Assembly (NCBI GenBank): GCA_009846005.1
Contig: VXYL01000066.1
Location: 45,451 to 109,450, forward strand
DNA: 64,000 nt
Reading direction: 5' to 3'
DNA from: Gammaproteobacteria bacterium
GTDB taxonomy: Bacteria; Pseudomonadota; Gammaproteobacteria; Pseudomonadales; Azotimanducaceae
In this document: in pieces, positions 27,117 through 35,560 of the stretch
Numbering within the stretch: position 1 is the first letter of the stretch
Layout of the letters: each line of letters begins with the position of its first letter
Program-made: the position numbers and the translations under genes
The notes under the pieces: model-generated
Told to the model about the DNA's origin: nothing
The model's database searches: none
What the model saw: only the letters and a program-made list of their open reading frames with translations

Positions 27117-27970
27117 GGGGAAGTGACCCCAACGAACAGGTCCTCAAGCACGACGGGCTCGACGCGCACATCCGCCGCCAACCCACACGTATCGGGGTTC
27201 CAGATCCAGTGCCTGTCGCGATGGGATGCGAGGACGTTGTCGGCCGGGGGCCAAGGAGGCTCAGAAAGGGTCACCATACCCACGCGATCCTTGATCTCGT
27301 CGAGGGCCTCGTGGCAGACGATGCGCCCCCGGTGGAGGATCGCGATGTGCGAGGCGACGCGCTCGATGTCGCTCGTTATGTGGCTTGATAAGAGGACCGT
27401 TTGGCCGCGGTCGGCGTTGAGCTCCACCAACGCCTTGAGCAAGTCCCGGCGCGCAGCCGGGTCGAGACTGGCCGCCGGTTCGTCGAGGAGCAGCAAGTCG
27501 GGCCGGTGGCCGACGGCGAGCAGGATGGCGACCTTCTGCTGATCGCCAGGCGAGAGCTTGGCGATCCTTCGGTTCTCCAACTGCCACTTCTCCATGAGTT
27601 CTTCGATCAGGGCATGGTCCCAATCGCCATAGTGGCTACCGACCATCGCCAGGCAGGCGTCGACCTTCATCCAACCGAAGTGTGCGAACTGCTGGGGCAC
27701 GTAACCGATCCTCTTGCGAACATCGGGAGGCGATTGCCAAGAGTCCGCCGCGAACAGCCTTGAGGTGCCCCGGCGTGCGCGCAGCAGCCCGAGAGCGACC
27801 CGAATCAGCGTGGTCTTGCCGCTACCGTTGCGTCCCAAGAGCCCGGTGATGGTTCCCGGCGCGAGCTCAAGATCGACCTCGTCGAGTACGCGGTTCTTGT
27901 GCTGCGCGTCGTATCCGGCCGAGACGCCGCTCAGCGCGAGCGGCGCAGCGGGATCGGTTGGCCGGTCCAT
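27113..27970 (-). CDS. ABC transporter ATP-binding protein
   Basis: This ~285-residue nucleotide-binding subunit has Walker A GRNGSGKTT, Q-loop VPQQFA, signature LSPGDQQK (a variant of LSGGQ, with Pro), Walker B LLLLDEPAAS and the switch His in LLSSHITSD. The start at ATG 27970 is preceded by GGGAGGAA; an in-frame ATG at 27982 is possible. It overlaps the regulator gene by about 40 bases and the membrane-protein gene by four, forming a GntR-ATPase-permease operon of the YtrA type. Confidence 0.93.
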   Translation of the reverse strand: MDRPTDPAAPLALSGVSAGYDAQHKNRVLDEVDLELAPGTITGLLGRNGSGKTTLIRVALGLLRARRGTSRLFAADSWQSPPDVRKRIGYVPQQFAHFGWMKVDACLAMVGSHYGDWDHALIEELMEKWQLENRRIAKLSPGDQQKVAILLAVGHRPDLLLLDEPAASLDPAARRDLLKALVELNADRGQTVLLSSHITSDIERVASHIAILHRGRIVCHEALDEIKDRVGMVTLSEPPWPPADNVLASHRDRHWIWNPDTCGLAADVRVEPVVLEDLFVGVTSP

Positions 27971-28323
27971 TCTTCCTCCCATTGCTTGTTGATTCGTTCG
28001 ACGAGTTGCTTCCGCGACAGGCCCAGTTGCTTCGCGGTCTGGACAAGCGCTTGCGCATCCATGTCGATTACGCCGACCGGGTCCGCGCCGGCTTCGGAAA
28101 CCACCATGCCGATGCCGGGATGCCGCACCACCACCCCTGCCTGTTCCAATGTCGAGTAGGCCTTGGAGACGGTCATCGGATTCACGCCGAGTTGCGTCGC
28201 GATCGTGCGCACCGACGGCAACCGGTCACCGGGTCTGACACGCCCGGTGGCGATCGCGAACCGGGCTTGCTGGACGATCTGGCGGTAGATCGGTATGCCC
28301 GACGAGGGGTTGAGCGAGAACAT
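27931..28323 (-). CDS. GntR-family transcriptional regulator, YtrA subfamily
   Basis: This 130-residue regulator has an N-terminal winged helix (GIPIYRQIVQQARFAIATGRVRPGDRLPSVRTIATQLGVNPMTVSKAYSTLE) and only a short ~45-residue helical C-terminus, the length that defines the YtrA subgroup. YtrA-type repressors control the ABC transporter genes in their own operon, which is the arrangement here. An inverted repeat matching the YtrA operator layout lies over the -10 region just upstream. Confidence 0.93.
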   Translation of the reverse strand: MFSLNPSSGIPIYRQIVQQARFAIATGRVRPGDRLPSVRTIATQLGVNPMTVSKAYSTLEQAGVVVRHPGIGMVVSEAGADPVGVIDMDAQALVQTAKQLGLSRKQLVERINKQWEEEWTGQPIPLRRSR

Positions 28324-28345
28324 CCGTGGGCGTTCAGTTCATCGA

Positions 28346-28389
28346 AGTGTACTAGTCGAATTAATACACATAATACGCTGGTGCGTCAA
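28346..28389 (-). promoter_or_regulatory. Sigma-70 promoter with overlapping YtrA-type operator
   Basis: On the minus strand, TTGACG (28389-28384) and TATTAA (28366-28361) are separated by exactly 17 bases and read toward the GntR gene. AGTGTA-N13-TACACA (28346-28370 on the + strand) covers the -10 box. It has the same half-sites and spacing as the AGTGTA-N13-TACACT operator I recall for Bacillus YtrA, which would give autorepression by blocking RNA polymerase. Confidence 0.75.
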
Positions 28390-28395
28390 ACATGC

Positions 28396-28420
28396 CGTAG
28401 GGGACGGGCTTGTCCCGTCC
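28396..28420. repeat. Single palindromic repeat unit
   Basis: CGTAGGGG followed by a hairpin of arms GGACGGG/CCCGTCC around CTTGT. It is a lone half-unit between the GntR promoter and the antitoxin/Uma2 gene, without the CCCCTACG end. Confidence 0.75.
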
Positions 28421-28472
28421 CATTGAGCCTATGGCTATAGATACAACGATCAGAATCGTGAAGGATCGCGCA

Positions 28473-29657
28473 ATGAGGATCATACGAATGACCATGGAGA
28501 ACGAGCTGGTCGAGCGTGTCGACGCACGTGTGAAACGCCTTGGAACCACGCGGTCGGCGTTCACGAGGCAGGCTCTCAGAAATGCCTTGAGACGTCTCGA
28601 CGAGAAGGAACTCGAAGAACGGCACGTCGCGGGATACCGTCGCGATCCGGCGCAACCCGGCGAGTTCGAAGTTCCGGAAGCCGACCACGCCTGGGGCGAC
28701 GACGCATGGAGCGCCGACCAATCAACCGTAGCTTCGACCTTCGCGTTCCCTCTGCCTCCGTGCCCGCCCCGTCCGAGAGATGAATCGTGGTACTTTCCAA
28801 TGATGAAGCCGAGATCGAGGACCGGCGAAGCGGTCGTCGTGGCGGGGGCCAAGCCCGTGCAAGCGGCGACCGAACTGCCGCTGTCCGTCATCCATGCCGA
28901 AGCGCTCTACCGACCGGTGCCGCCGGTCGAGTATGACGACGAAGGCTATCCCGGTCCCGACGGCAACGTGCCCGAGAGCACCCAGCACGCGCATACGTCG
29001 GCGTATACCTTCAACTCGCTACGCGCCGTGTTCCGCGACCGGGGGGACGACTTAATCGCGCACGACCTGATGCTGCTCTTCGAGGAAGGCAACCGGAAAG
29101 CCACCCTGGCGCCCGATCTGATGGTCGTTATGGGCGTGGGGAACGAGCCCAGGGATTCCTACAAGACCTGGAAAGAGGGCAAGGTGCCCGACCTCGTCAT
29201 CGAAGTGGTCTCGAGGAGCACCTGGCGCAAGGACGTCAACGTCAAGCCGCCGTTATACGAGGCGTTGGGCATCGCGGAGTTCTGGCTGTTCGATCCGTTG
29301 AATCCCCGCTTGGCCGGGTTCGAGCTGGTCCGCGGCAGGTACCGGGAGATTGCAGAGCTGCCCGAGGGCGGTTTGAGGAGCCGTGTTCTGGCGTTGGACC
29401 TGCTTGTCATGGACGGCGAGTTGCGGTGCCGGGATCCTCGCGACGCAAAGGTCATCCCGGATCACGTGGAAACGGTCAGGATGCTCGACGTCGCCGAGCG
29501 GAAGCTATCGCAAGCCGATCATGAACGTGCCGAGGCCGACCGCCAACTTGCCGAGGCCGACCGCGAGCTTGCGACATCCAAGCGCGAACGCGAGCAAGCG
29601 CTGCGTCGCGTCGCGGAGTTGGCGGCGTTGCTGCGGCAAGCGCGCGCCGAGAGCTGA
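28473..29657 (+). CDS. Ribbon-helix-helix antitoxin domain fused to a Uma2-family nuclease domain
   Basis: Residues 1-75 form a complete MazE/CopG-type ribbon-helix-helix antitoxin (MRIIRMTMENELVERVD, TTRSAFTRQALRNALRRL, ending EFEVPEADHAWGDDAW). After a ~50-residue Pro-rich linker, residues ~130-310 match Uma2 (DUF820), a PD-(D/E)XK-type nuclease fold, with LAPDLMVV and PDLVIEVVS supplying acidic residues and EFWLFDP after them. The C-terminus (about 335-390) is a charged coiled coil with Ala-Glu-Ala-Asp repeats. ATG 28473 has AAGGA eight bases upstream. An internal ATG at about 28801 starts the Uma2 part but has little ribosome-binding signal. Confidence 0.8.
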   Translation: MRIIRMTMENELVERVDARVKRLGTTRSAFTRQALRNALRRLDEKELEERHVAGYRRDPAQPGEFEVPEADHAWGDDAWSADQSTVASTFAFPLPPCPPRPRDESWYFPMMKPRSRTGEAVVVAGAKPVQAATELPLSVIHAEALYRPVPPVEYDDEGYPGPDGNVPESTQHAHTSAYTFNSLRAVFRDRGDDLIAHDLMLLFEEGNRKATLAPDLMVVMGVGNEPRDSYKTWKEGKVPDLVIEVVSRSTWRKDVNVKPPLYEALGIAEFWLFDPLNPRLAGFELVRGRYREIAELPEGGLRSRVLALDLLVMDGELRCRDPRDAKVIPDHVETVRMLDVAERKLSQADHERAEADRQLAEADRELATSKREREQALRRVAELAALLRQARAES

Positions 29658-29679
29658 TCCTCGAAGCCCAATTTGACTG

Positions 29680-29707
29680 GCACCCTCCGTATCGACTAAA
29701 ACGGAGG
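29680..29707. terminator. Inverted repeat downstream of the Uma2 gene
   Basis: ACCCTCCGT (29680-29688) pairs perfectly with ACGGAGGGT (29699-29707) around a 10-base A-rich loop, 23 bases after the stop. Only a weak TTAA follows, so it is a plausible but not canonical intrinsic terminator. Confidence 0.45.
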
Positions 29708-29780
29708 GTTAAGGACTCGTTGACGTCCTTTGGGAAAAGCCGTCGAGGGGGCGGCTTGAGAGGAGAACGCGGAGAACCCA

Positions 29781-31421
29781 ATGGCACATGACATCGTGAT
29801 TCGTGGCGGCGAACTCGTCGACGGAACCGGCGCAGATCCGGTAGCCGGCGACCTAGCCGTCGACGACGGACTGATCACCGCTGTCGGCAAGGTCGACGGC
29901 AAGGGCAAACAGGAGATCGACGCCAAGGGTCTTGCGGTGACCCCGGGTTTCGTGGATCTGCACACCCACTTGGATGCCCAGATTGGCTGGGATCCGTCGC
30001 TGACGCCGGTTAGCTGGCACGGTGTCACCACGGCGCTGCTCGGCAACTGCGGGGTCACCTTCGCGCCCTGCAAGCCCGATGACGTCGAGCTACTCGCGGG
30101 GATGATGGAAACCGTCGAGGATATTCCGAAGAACGCCATTCTCACGGGACTGCCGTGGGACTGGGAGGACTACGGCGGCTACCTCGATGCCATCGAGCGG
30201 CTCGAGCCCGCCATCAACGTTGCGGGCATGGTCGGGCACTGCGCGGTGCGCTTCTACGTCATGGGCGAGCGCGCCGTGGAAGAGCAGGCTTCCGATGACG
30301 AACGCAAGCAGATGGCGGATGTGGTCGCGCACTCCATCGACCGCGGGGCGGTCGGGTTCTCCACCAACCGCTATCCGCCCCACAAGCTGCCGGACGGACG
30401 GTCGATTCCCGGGACGTTCGCGGAGGTGGGCGAACTGGTCGAGATCGCCAAGGCCGTGGGGCCGCGCAACGCCTTGATGCAGGCGGTGGGTGCCAACTTC
30501 GAAGTGCTGAGGGCCATGGCGGAGACCACCAAGGGCCGCATTCTGTTCAGCTACGGCACGGGTCCGCAGGAAGGCATGGGTGCCAAGAGCGCGGAAGGAC
30601 TGGAGCAGCTTTCGAAGTACGGTGACCTGACGGCCATCACCCAGGTCCGGGGTTCTGGCTTCATGTTCGGCCTGCAGTCCAACCTGCCGGTGCAGGGCGA
30701 GACCTGGGACAAGCTGCGCAAGCAGAACCTGGAGGAGCGACTCGCCGCGATCCGGGATCCGGAGACCCGGGAGAAACTCGTCGACGAGGGCCTCGCCATG
30801 AAGCGCCGCTTCCCGATGACCAACGTCTTCTACCTGGGCGACGGCGAATCCCCGGACTACACCACCCCGCCGGATCAGAACCTCGAGGCCGTGGCCAAAG
30901 CCAACAACGAGCACTGGGTGGAGACCTTCCTGCGCCTGTCGGACGAGACCGACGGTCGGGCGCTCTTCAACCTGCGCATGTTCAACCAGAGCCTCAAGGA
31001 GTTGGGCGACCTCTTCAAGAGCGAGCACATCTTCCCGAGCCTGGGCGACGCGGGCGCGCACGTCTCGCAGATCATGGATGCCGGCTGGTCGAGCTTCATT
31101 CTTTCGTACTGGATTCGCGAGGCGGGCGTGTACAGCCTGAGCGAAGGCATCCGGCGCATGACCTCCGGTCCGGCACGGGTCCTCGGCCTCAAGGATCGCG
31201 GCGCGCTCAAGCCAGGTCTGCGCGCCGACATCAACGTCCTCGACCCGGGCAAGGTCGCCGAGCGCCAGCCCGTGCTCGTGCACGATTTCCCGGGTGGCGC
31301 GCCGCGCTATATCCAGAAGTCGTTGGGCTACAAGACGACGATCGTCAACGGCGAGGTGACTTTGGTCGACGGCGAGCATACCGGAGCCCGGGCCGGTCGC
31401 GTGCTGCGTCACGCGGGGTAG
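29781..31421 (+). CDS. N-acyl-D-amino-acid deacylase-type amidohydrolase
   Basis: This 546-residue metal-dependent amidohydrolase of the D-aminoacylase (Amidohydro_3) group has the strand-1 metal motif VDLHTHLDAQ (about residue 56). The GNCGVTFAPC segment carries the Cys ligand typical of D-aminoacylases. The H-C-A-V-R region (about 150) and SLGDAGAHVSQ (about 420, with the catalytic Asp) also fit. It would remove acyl groups from N-acyl-D-amino acids; related members act on other cyclic or acylated amides, so substrate is open. GGAG lies seven bases before ATG 29781. It precedes dapA but is probably terminated separately. Confidence 0.9.
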   Translation: MAHDIVIRGGELVDGTGADPVAGDLAVDDGLITAVGKVDGKGKQEIDAKGLAVTPGFVDLHTHLDAQIGWDPSLTPVSWHGVTTALLGNCGVTFAPCKPDDVELLAGMMETVEDIPKNAILTGLPWDWEDYGGYLDAIERLEPAINVAGMVGHCAVRFYVMGERAVEEQASDDERKQMADVVAHSIDRGAVGFSTNRYPPHKLPDGRSIPGTFAEVGELVEIAKAVGPRNALMQAVGANFEVLRAMAETTKGRILFSYGTGPQEGMGAKSAEGLEQLSKYGDLTAITQVRGSGFMFGLQSNLPVQGETWDKLRKQNLEERLAAIRDPETREKLVDEGLAMKRRFPMTNVFYLGDGESPDYTTPPDQNLEAVAKANNEHWVETFLRLSDETDGRALFNLRMFNQSLKELGDLFKSEHIFPSLGDAGAHVSQIMDAGWSSFILSYWIREAGVYSLSEGIRRMTSGPARVLGLKDRGALKPGLRADINVLDPGKVAERQPVLVHDFPGGAPRYIQKSLGYKTTIVNGEVTLVDGEHTGARAGRVLRHAG

Positions 31422-31434
31422 GGAATGAACGGGT

Positions 31435-31460
31435 CGGGCGGCGCTCTGCCGCCCGGTTTC
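31435..31460 (+). terminator. Intrinsic-terminator-like hairpin after the D-aminoacylase gene
   Basis: CGGGCGGC (31435-31442) pairs with GCCGCCCG (31448-31455) around a five-base loop, followed by GTTTC. The stem is strong but the T-tract is short. Confidence 0.5.
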
Positions 31461-31570
31461 CCGAGAGCCGGTTAGCGGCGGATAGCTGGGAACGCCGGTC
31501 CCCGGTGCTTGTGATCAATGACCGCCGTTCAGTACGATGAGCGCTGATGCCTCCTTGGCTGCGAGGGTCC

Positions 31571-32470
31571 ATGACCGGCCATAACAAGCGCTTGCAGGGC
31601 AGCCTCGTTGCCCTGGTAACGCCCATGAAGAATAGCGGTGCAGTCGATTGGGCGGCACTCGACGCCCTGGTGGACTGGCATCTGGAATCCGGCACTCACG
31701 GCATCGTTCCCGTCGGCACGACGGGCGAGTCCGCGACCCTCAACCACGACGAGCACAAGCGGGTCATCAAGGCCGTGATCGGTCGGGTGGACGGACGCGT
31801 GCCCGTTGTCGCGGGTGCCGGCGCCAACGCTACGGCGGAGGCCATCGAACTCACCGAGTCGGCGCAAGGCGATGGCGCCGACTACTGCCTTTCTGTGACG
31901 CCGTACTACAACAAGCCCACCCAGGAAGGACTCTACCGGCACTACTGCGCCATCGCCGAGGCGGTTGACCTGCCGATGGTGCTCTACAACGTGCCGCCGC
32001 GCACGGCGTGCGACATGAAGGCGGAAACCGTGGCGCGCCTTGCGGGGGTCGACAGCATCGTGGGCATCAAGGAAGCCTGCGGCGACGCCGAACGGGTGGC
32101 GGAGATCAAGGCGCTCGTTCCCGATGACTTCGTACTGCTCTCCGGGGAAGACGCCCAGACGCTCACCATGGTGGGCTATGGCGCCGTCGGCGCGATTTCC
32201 GTCACGGCGAACGTGTTGCCGGCGTTGATGGTGGCGTTCTGCGAGGCGTTTCTTGCGGGCGACCACGCCAAGGCCCGCGAGATCGACGCGAGACTGCAGC
32301 CGATCCACGAGATTCTGTTCGTCGAGACGAGCCCGATCCCATCCAAATGGGCGCTCAACGCCATGGGCAGAATCGAAGACGGCATTCGTCTGCCCTTGGT
32401 GGAACTCACCGCACCGGCACAGGTCGAAGTTCGCAAACGCCTGGAGGCGTTGACGGGGGCCGCGCTCTAG
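31571..32470 (+). CDS. dapA: 4-hydroxy-tetrahydrodipicolinate synthase
   Basis: DapA condenses pyruvate and aspartate semialdehyde in lysine/diaminopimelate synthesis. All marks are present: GSLVALVTPM at the N-terminus, VGTTGESATLNHDEH, the catalytic Tyr in TPYYNKPTQEGLY, the Arg in VPPRT, and the Schiff-base Lys in GIKEACGD. The ATG at 31571 gives a 299-residue protein of usual length, with GAGGG upstream; ATG 31547 would add eight residues. It is followed by bamC after 140 bases, a conserved gammaproteobacterial order. Confidence 0.96.
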   Translation: MTGHNKRLQGSLVALVTPMKNSGAVDWAALDALVDWHLESGTHGIVPVGTTGESATLNHDEHKRVIKAVIGRVDGRVPVVAGAGANATAEAIELTESAQGDGADYCLSVTPYYNKPTQEGLYRHYCAIAEAVDLPMVLYNVPPRTACDMKAETVARLAGVDSIVGIKEACGDAERVAEIKALVPDDFVLLSGEDAQTLTMVGYGAVGAISVTANVLPALMVAFCEAFLAGDHAKAREIDARLQPIHEILFVETSPIPSKWALNAMGRIEDGIRLPLVELTAPAQVEVRKRLEALTGAAL

Positions 32471-32610
32471 ATTCCTCGAGCGCCCCTTGATGCTTACACG
32501 CAGGTTGCAAATGGGCATGCACTCGAATCTGGTCCTCGACCGCTCGTGTACTCTACGAGCCGCGCTCGCGTACTCGCGAGACGCTCTAGCCGTCTAGTGG
32601 GGACGAACTC

Positions 32611-33711
32611 TTGCTGAAACGTGGGCCGACAACGGCTAAGACCGCGGCTGCGCTCTTGCTGACGATGCTCGCCTCGACCGGCTGTCGTTTGCTCAGCGAC
32701 GACGCCGGCGTGTTCGTCGATCCGCGGGATGACTATGTGACCGCAACGGTTGGCCCACCGCTTGCCGTTCCGGAGGGCATGGAATCCAGTGTCGGGGACA
32801 CCTGGCCGATCCCGGAAGTCGTCGACCAGCCCACGGCGAAGACCTACGCCGGCGAAGTGCCGCGCCCCAGGTTCCTGGCCAGTGCCAACGTGGATGCAAT
32901 CAAGATCCAGAAGCTCGGGACCAAGTCCTGGATTGTGCTTGCGGACGCACCCGAACAGGTCTGGCCCCTCGTCACCCAGTTGGTGGCGGACAGCGGCGTG
33001 GGCGTGGAGCGGGAAGATCCGCCTGCGGGTGTGGTCGAAACGGCTTGGTTCGCACTGGGCGCCGGCGCGGGGGACATCCTGCGCGAGGGGATCCGAGCGG
33101 GCTTGGCAGAGGAGGAGCAGACCGAGGGAGGTGCGTGGCTTGATCGGGTGCAGGTGCGGATAGAACGCGCGATCCGCCCGGGCTCTTCAGAAGTGCATGT
33201 AGTCCACTACCGGACGCGTTCCGAGAGTGCAGGGGACATCAAGACGTCGGCGGTGCCGGAGGTCGAGGCCGAACTGATTGCCAAGATCGCCGCGTATTTC
33301 GCGCAGGGCCCGGCCACCGCTTCGGTTTCGATGGTCGCCCGGGAAATCGCGTCCGAGAACAAGGCCCGAATCGTGGCGGACGAAAGAGGCAATCCGATGC
33401 TGGTCCTCAATATCGGTTTCGACCGGGCCTGGGCCACCGTCGACGGGGCCCTCGAGCGTTCCGAGATGAACGTTGTCGCGACCGATCGGGACAGCGCGAC
33501 GTTTCGGGCCGTCGTGCTGGCGCCGCGTAGACCCGGTTTCTTCGCCCGGGTTCTGTCCCGGAACGGCGGGAGCGACGGGACTCAGGTAACCATTTCCCTG
33601 CATGAGCGCGCCGAGGGGATCGTTGTCGAGGTTCGCGACGATGGCGGGGCGCCCGTGTCGCGCGACATGGCAGAGCAAGTGCTGGTTACGCTGCGGGAGT
33701 TCGCCGCGTAG
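32611..33711 (+). CDS. bamC: BamC-like outer-membrane assembly lipoprotein
   Basis: This 366-residue lipoprotein has a lipobox LASTGC (Cys25) after a hydrophobic leader. The conserved unstructured BamC lasso follows (DPRDDYVTATVGPPLAVPEGM), then two helix-grip domains (about residues 100-220 and 250-360; VLADAPEQVWPLVTQLV, LVLNIGFDRAWATVDGAL). BamC is part of the BAM complex that inserts outer-membrane barrels. The start is TTG 32611 with GGGGA upstream. Location after dapA matches the dapA-bamC order of enterobacteria. Its TAG stop is part of the palindromic repeat that follows. Confidence 0.93.
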   Translation: MLKRGPTTAKTAAALLLTMLASTGCRLLSDDAGVFVDPRDDYVTATVGPPLAVPEGMESSVGDTWPIPEVVDQPTAKTYAGEVPRPRFLASANVDAIKIQKLGTKSWIVLADAPEQVWPLVTQLVADSGVGVEREDPPAGVVETAWFALGAGAGDILREGIRAGLAEEEQTEGGAWLDRVQVRIERAIRPGSSEVHVVHYRTRSESAGDIKTSAVPEVEAELIAKIAAYFAQGPATASVSMVAREIASENKARIVADERGNPMLVLNIGFDRAWATVDGALERSEMNVVATDRDSATFRAVVLAPRRPGFFARVLSRNGGSDGTQVTISLHERAEGIVVEVRDDGGAPVSRDMAEQVLVTLREFAA

Positions 33712-33780
33712 GGGCTGGGCCCGAGGCGACCCGACGCACAGCGGAGCGAAGCGTCGGGGCGGCCCTGGGGCGCTACGGTC
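33708..33780. repeat. Divergent palindromic repeat between convergent bamC and tldE-like genes
   Basis: Starts CGTAGGGG in the bamC stop codon, contains arms CCCGACGC/GCGTCGGG around a 13-base loop, and ends in a decayed GCTACGG. The inner palindrome differs from the other blocks, so only the ends are shared. Confidence 0.65.
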
Positions 33781-33782
33781 GC

Positions 33783-35468
33783 TTACTCGAAGAACGGATG
33801 GGCCACGACCGGTGGCCGGGGCGAATTGCCGAGCGGTTTGCGCAGCGTCGCTTCCTCGATCAACAGATCGGGCAGGACAATCGAGCCAACGGCGTCGTAG
33901 CGAGGCGAGCCGAACACAGCCGACGTCTGCCACAGGATCGACGTGCGCGACGTCGGAAAGCGCAGCGTGTGCACGTGGGATGCCTTGGACACCGCGACGA
34001 TGTCCTTGAACGTCGACGCCGAGAATCCTGACAGCTCCGCCTTGCGGATGGGCACCTCGCGACCGTCCGGGTAGACCATCGCGGCTTGGACGACCGCGGA
34101 CGAGCCGCGCAGCCGGCGCACCACGACACCGAACTCGTTGCCACGCTCGTGGATCAGCGCAACGAATTCGGCACGCAGTTCGTCTGGCGGAAGGCCGTCC
34201 TCGGTGCTCACGATCAGGTTGCTCGGCACCGGCCCGACACCCCGCCGATTGCCCGTGCTCGACACAAAGCCCTCGATCGGTGTTCGAGTCGTGAGCAAGG
34301 TGCGCAACCTGCCGCGTTGCACGAGCGTCGTGGAACCCGCTGGCACGCCTTCGTCGTCGAACTGGTAGCTGCCGTGCAACCGATGTCCGCCGTACGCCGC
34401 GAGGGAGGGGTCGTCGCGAACCTCGAGGAACCGCGGCAGGACCCGGGCGCCGATCTTGTCCGCGAACGGATTGCGCGCCGCCAGTGCCATCCGTTCATAG
34501 CGTGAACCGTCAGCGTCCGGCACCCGGACCGCGACAAGCCGAGACGCGAAGACCGAGGCGAAGAGTTCCGCGGCAGCCTGACCCTCGAACAGCACCGGTC
34601 CGCTGTACCGGTTTAGGGGCTCGGCGTCGCGGCGCTCGCTCAACGCCTTGGCCATTCCCCGCACCTTGGCGCGAAGGATCTTCCGATCAGGTAGCGGTTC
34701 CGAGCGGGCGTTGAACACTTCCGAGTCGGTGAGGATGGTGCCATCGTCGGCTTGGGTTTTTGCCCAGGCGCGCAGCTGCGCCCATGGCGTGACCTGGACG
34801 TAGGTCGTGCCTTCGCTATTCACGTAGTAGGTGCGGCGGTTCTCCTTCTCGGCCTGAAGGCGCGACTCGTAGATGCTCGGAGTCTCCTTGAAGAGCGCCG
34901 ACAGCATCCGAGCCAAGGACTCGGCGTCCTCGATGGGCCAGGCCGCCGAGTCGGCAAGGGTGAACGCTTCGACGGGGTCGACCCAGGCGAAATCGGGAAT
35001 CGCGTCGCGGGTGCGGTTCTGGAGTGCTGCGCGTTTCCCGGCGAGCCGTCTCTGCGCGTTCTTGTAGGCCGAGTCGGTGGCGAGCCAAAGCTGCCGACGT
35101 AGTCCGTCGTAGTCGTCATCGAGGGGCAGGGTCGTGGATCCACCCGTGCCCGAATAGCCCGCGAGGAAGTTGCTGTTGTCGAACATGGGGTTGCCGACGC
35201 GCAGTTCCACCGACAGCGACCGTCGCTTTGATGCAGAGCTCTGGTCCAAGGCCCCGAAACGCGCCGAGACGCGAAAGCCTTCCACTTCGTCGACCCGATA
35301 GGCCAGGAAATAGGGCTTCCCCATGTCCTCCATGGACAGGTTCTCAGTGGATCGCTTGAGTTCGTCGCGCATCGCCTTTAGCAGGATGTCGTTGACACCG
35401 TCATCGGTCGCCGAGACCCCAAGGGCTAGGGTTAGGCTGGCGGTCGCCGCCGTGCGCACCAGCGTCAT
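33783..35468 (-). CDS. Secreted TldD/PmbA-family protein lacking the metalloprotease motif (TldE-like)
   Basis: This 561-residue protein has a short N-terminal signal-like segment and the TldD/PmbA layout: an N-terminal alpha/beta region, then a C-terminal beta-rich half (YGGHRLHGSYQFDDEGVPAGSTTLVQRGRLRTLLTTRTPIEGF). At the position where its neighbour has HExxxH it reads GQAAAELFASVFASR, with neither His. This parallels TldE/PmbA, the non-catalytic partner in the TldD-TldE heterodimer. It is encoded 92 bases after the neighbour on the same strand. Confidence 0.82.
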   Translation of the reverse strand: MTLVRTAATASLTLALGVSATDDGVNDILLKAMRDELKRSTENLSMEDMGKPYFLAYRVDEVEGFRVSARFGALDQSSASKRRSLSVELRVGNPMFDNSNFLAGYSGTGGSTTLPLDDDYDGLRRQLWLATDSAYKNAQRRLAGKRAALQNRTRDAIPDFAWVDPVEAFTLADSAAWPIEDAESLARMLSALFKETPSIYESRLQAEKENRRTYYVNSEGTTYVQVTPWAQLRAWAKTQADDGTILTDSEVFNARSEPLPDRKILRAKVRGMAKALSERRDAEPLNRYSGPVLFEGQAAAELFASVFASRLVAVRVPDADGSRYERMALAARNPFADKIGARVLPRFLEVRDDPSLAAYGGHRLHGSYQFDDEGVPAGSTTLVQRGRLRTLLTTRTPIEGFVSSTGNRRGVGPVPSNLIVSTEDGLPPDELRAEFVALIHERGNEFGVVVRRLRGSSAVVQAAMVYPDGREVPIRKAELSGFSASTFKDIVAVSKASHVHTLRFPTSRTSILWQTSAVFGSPRYDAVGSIVLPDLLIEEATLRKPLGNSPRPPVVAHPFFE

Positions 35469-35560
35469 GGCGGCTCGTGGGCCAAATGGCCGGCGCGGCC
35501 GGCCGCGCGCTCGCCGCGGCCGGTCGACGTGGGCACGGCCATGCACTCGCGGAATTGTTC

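Noticed and set aside
30090..31412. 440-codon antisense frame over the D-aminoacylase gene
   Set aside because: It mirrors codon bias of the true gene and carries no motif; the sense gene has complete active-site motifs.
32471..32610. Possible small RNA between dapA and bamC
   Set aside because: Short GCTCGT/ACGAGC pairings only, no promoter or terminator that can be supported by eye.
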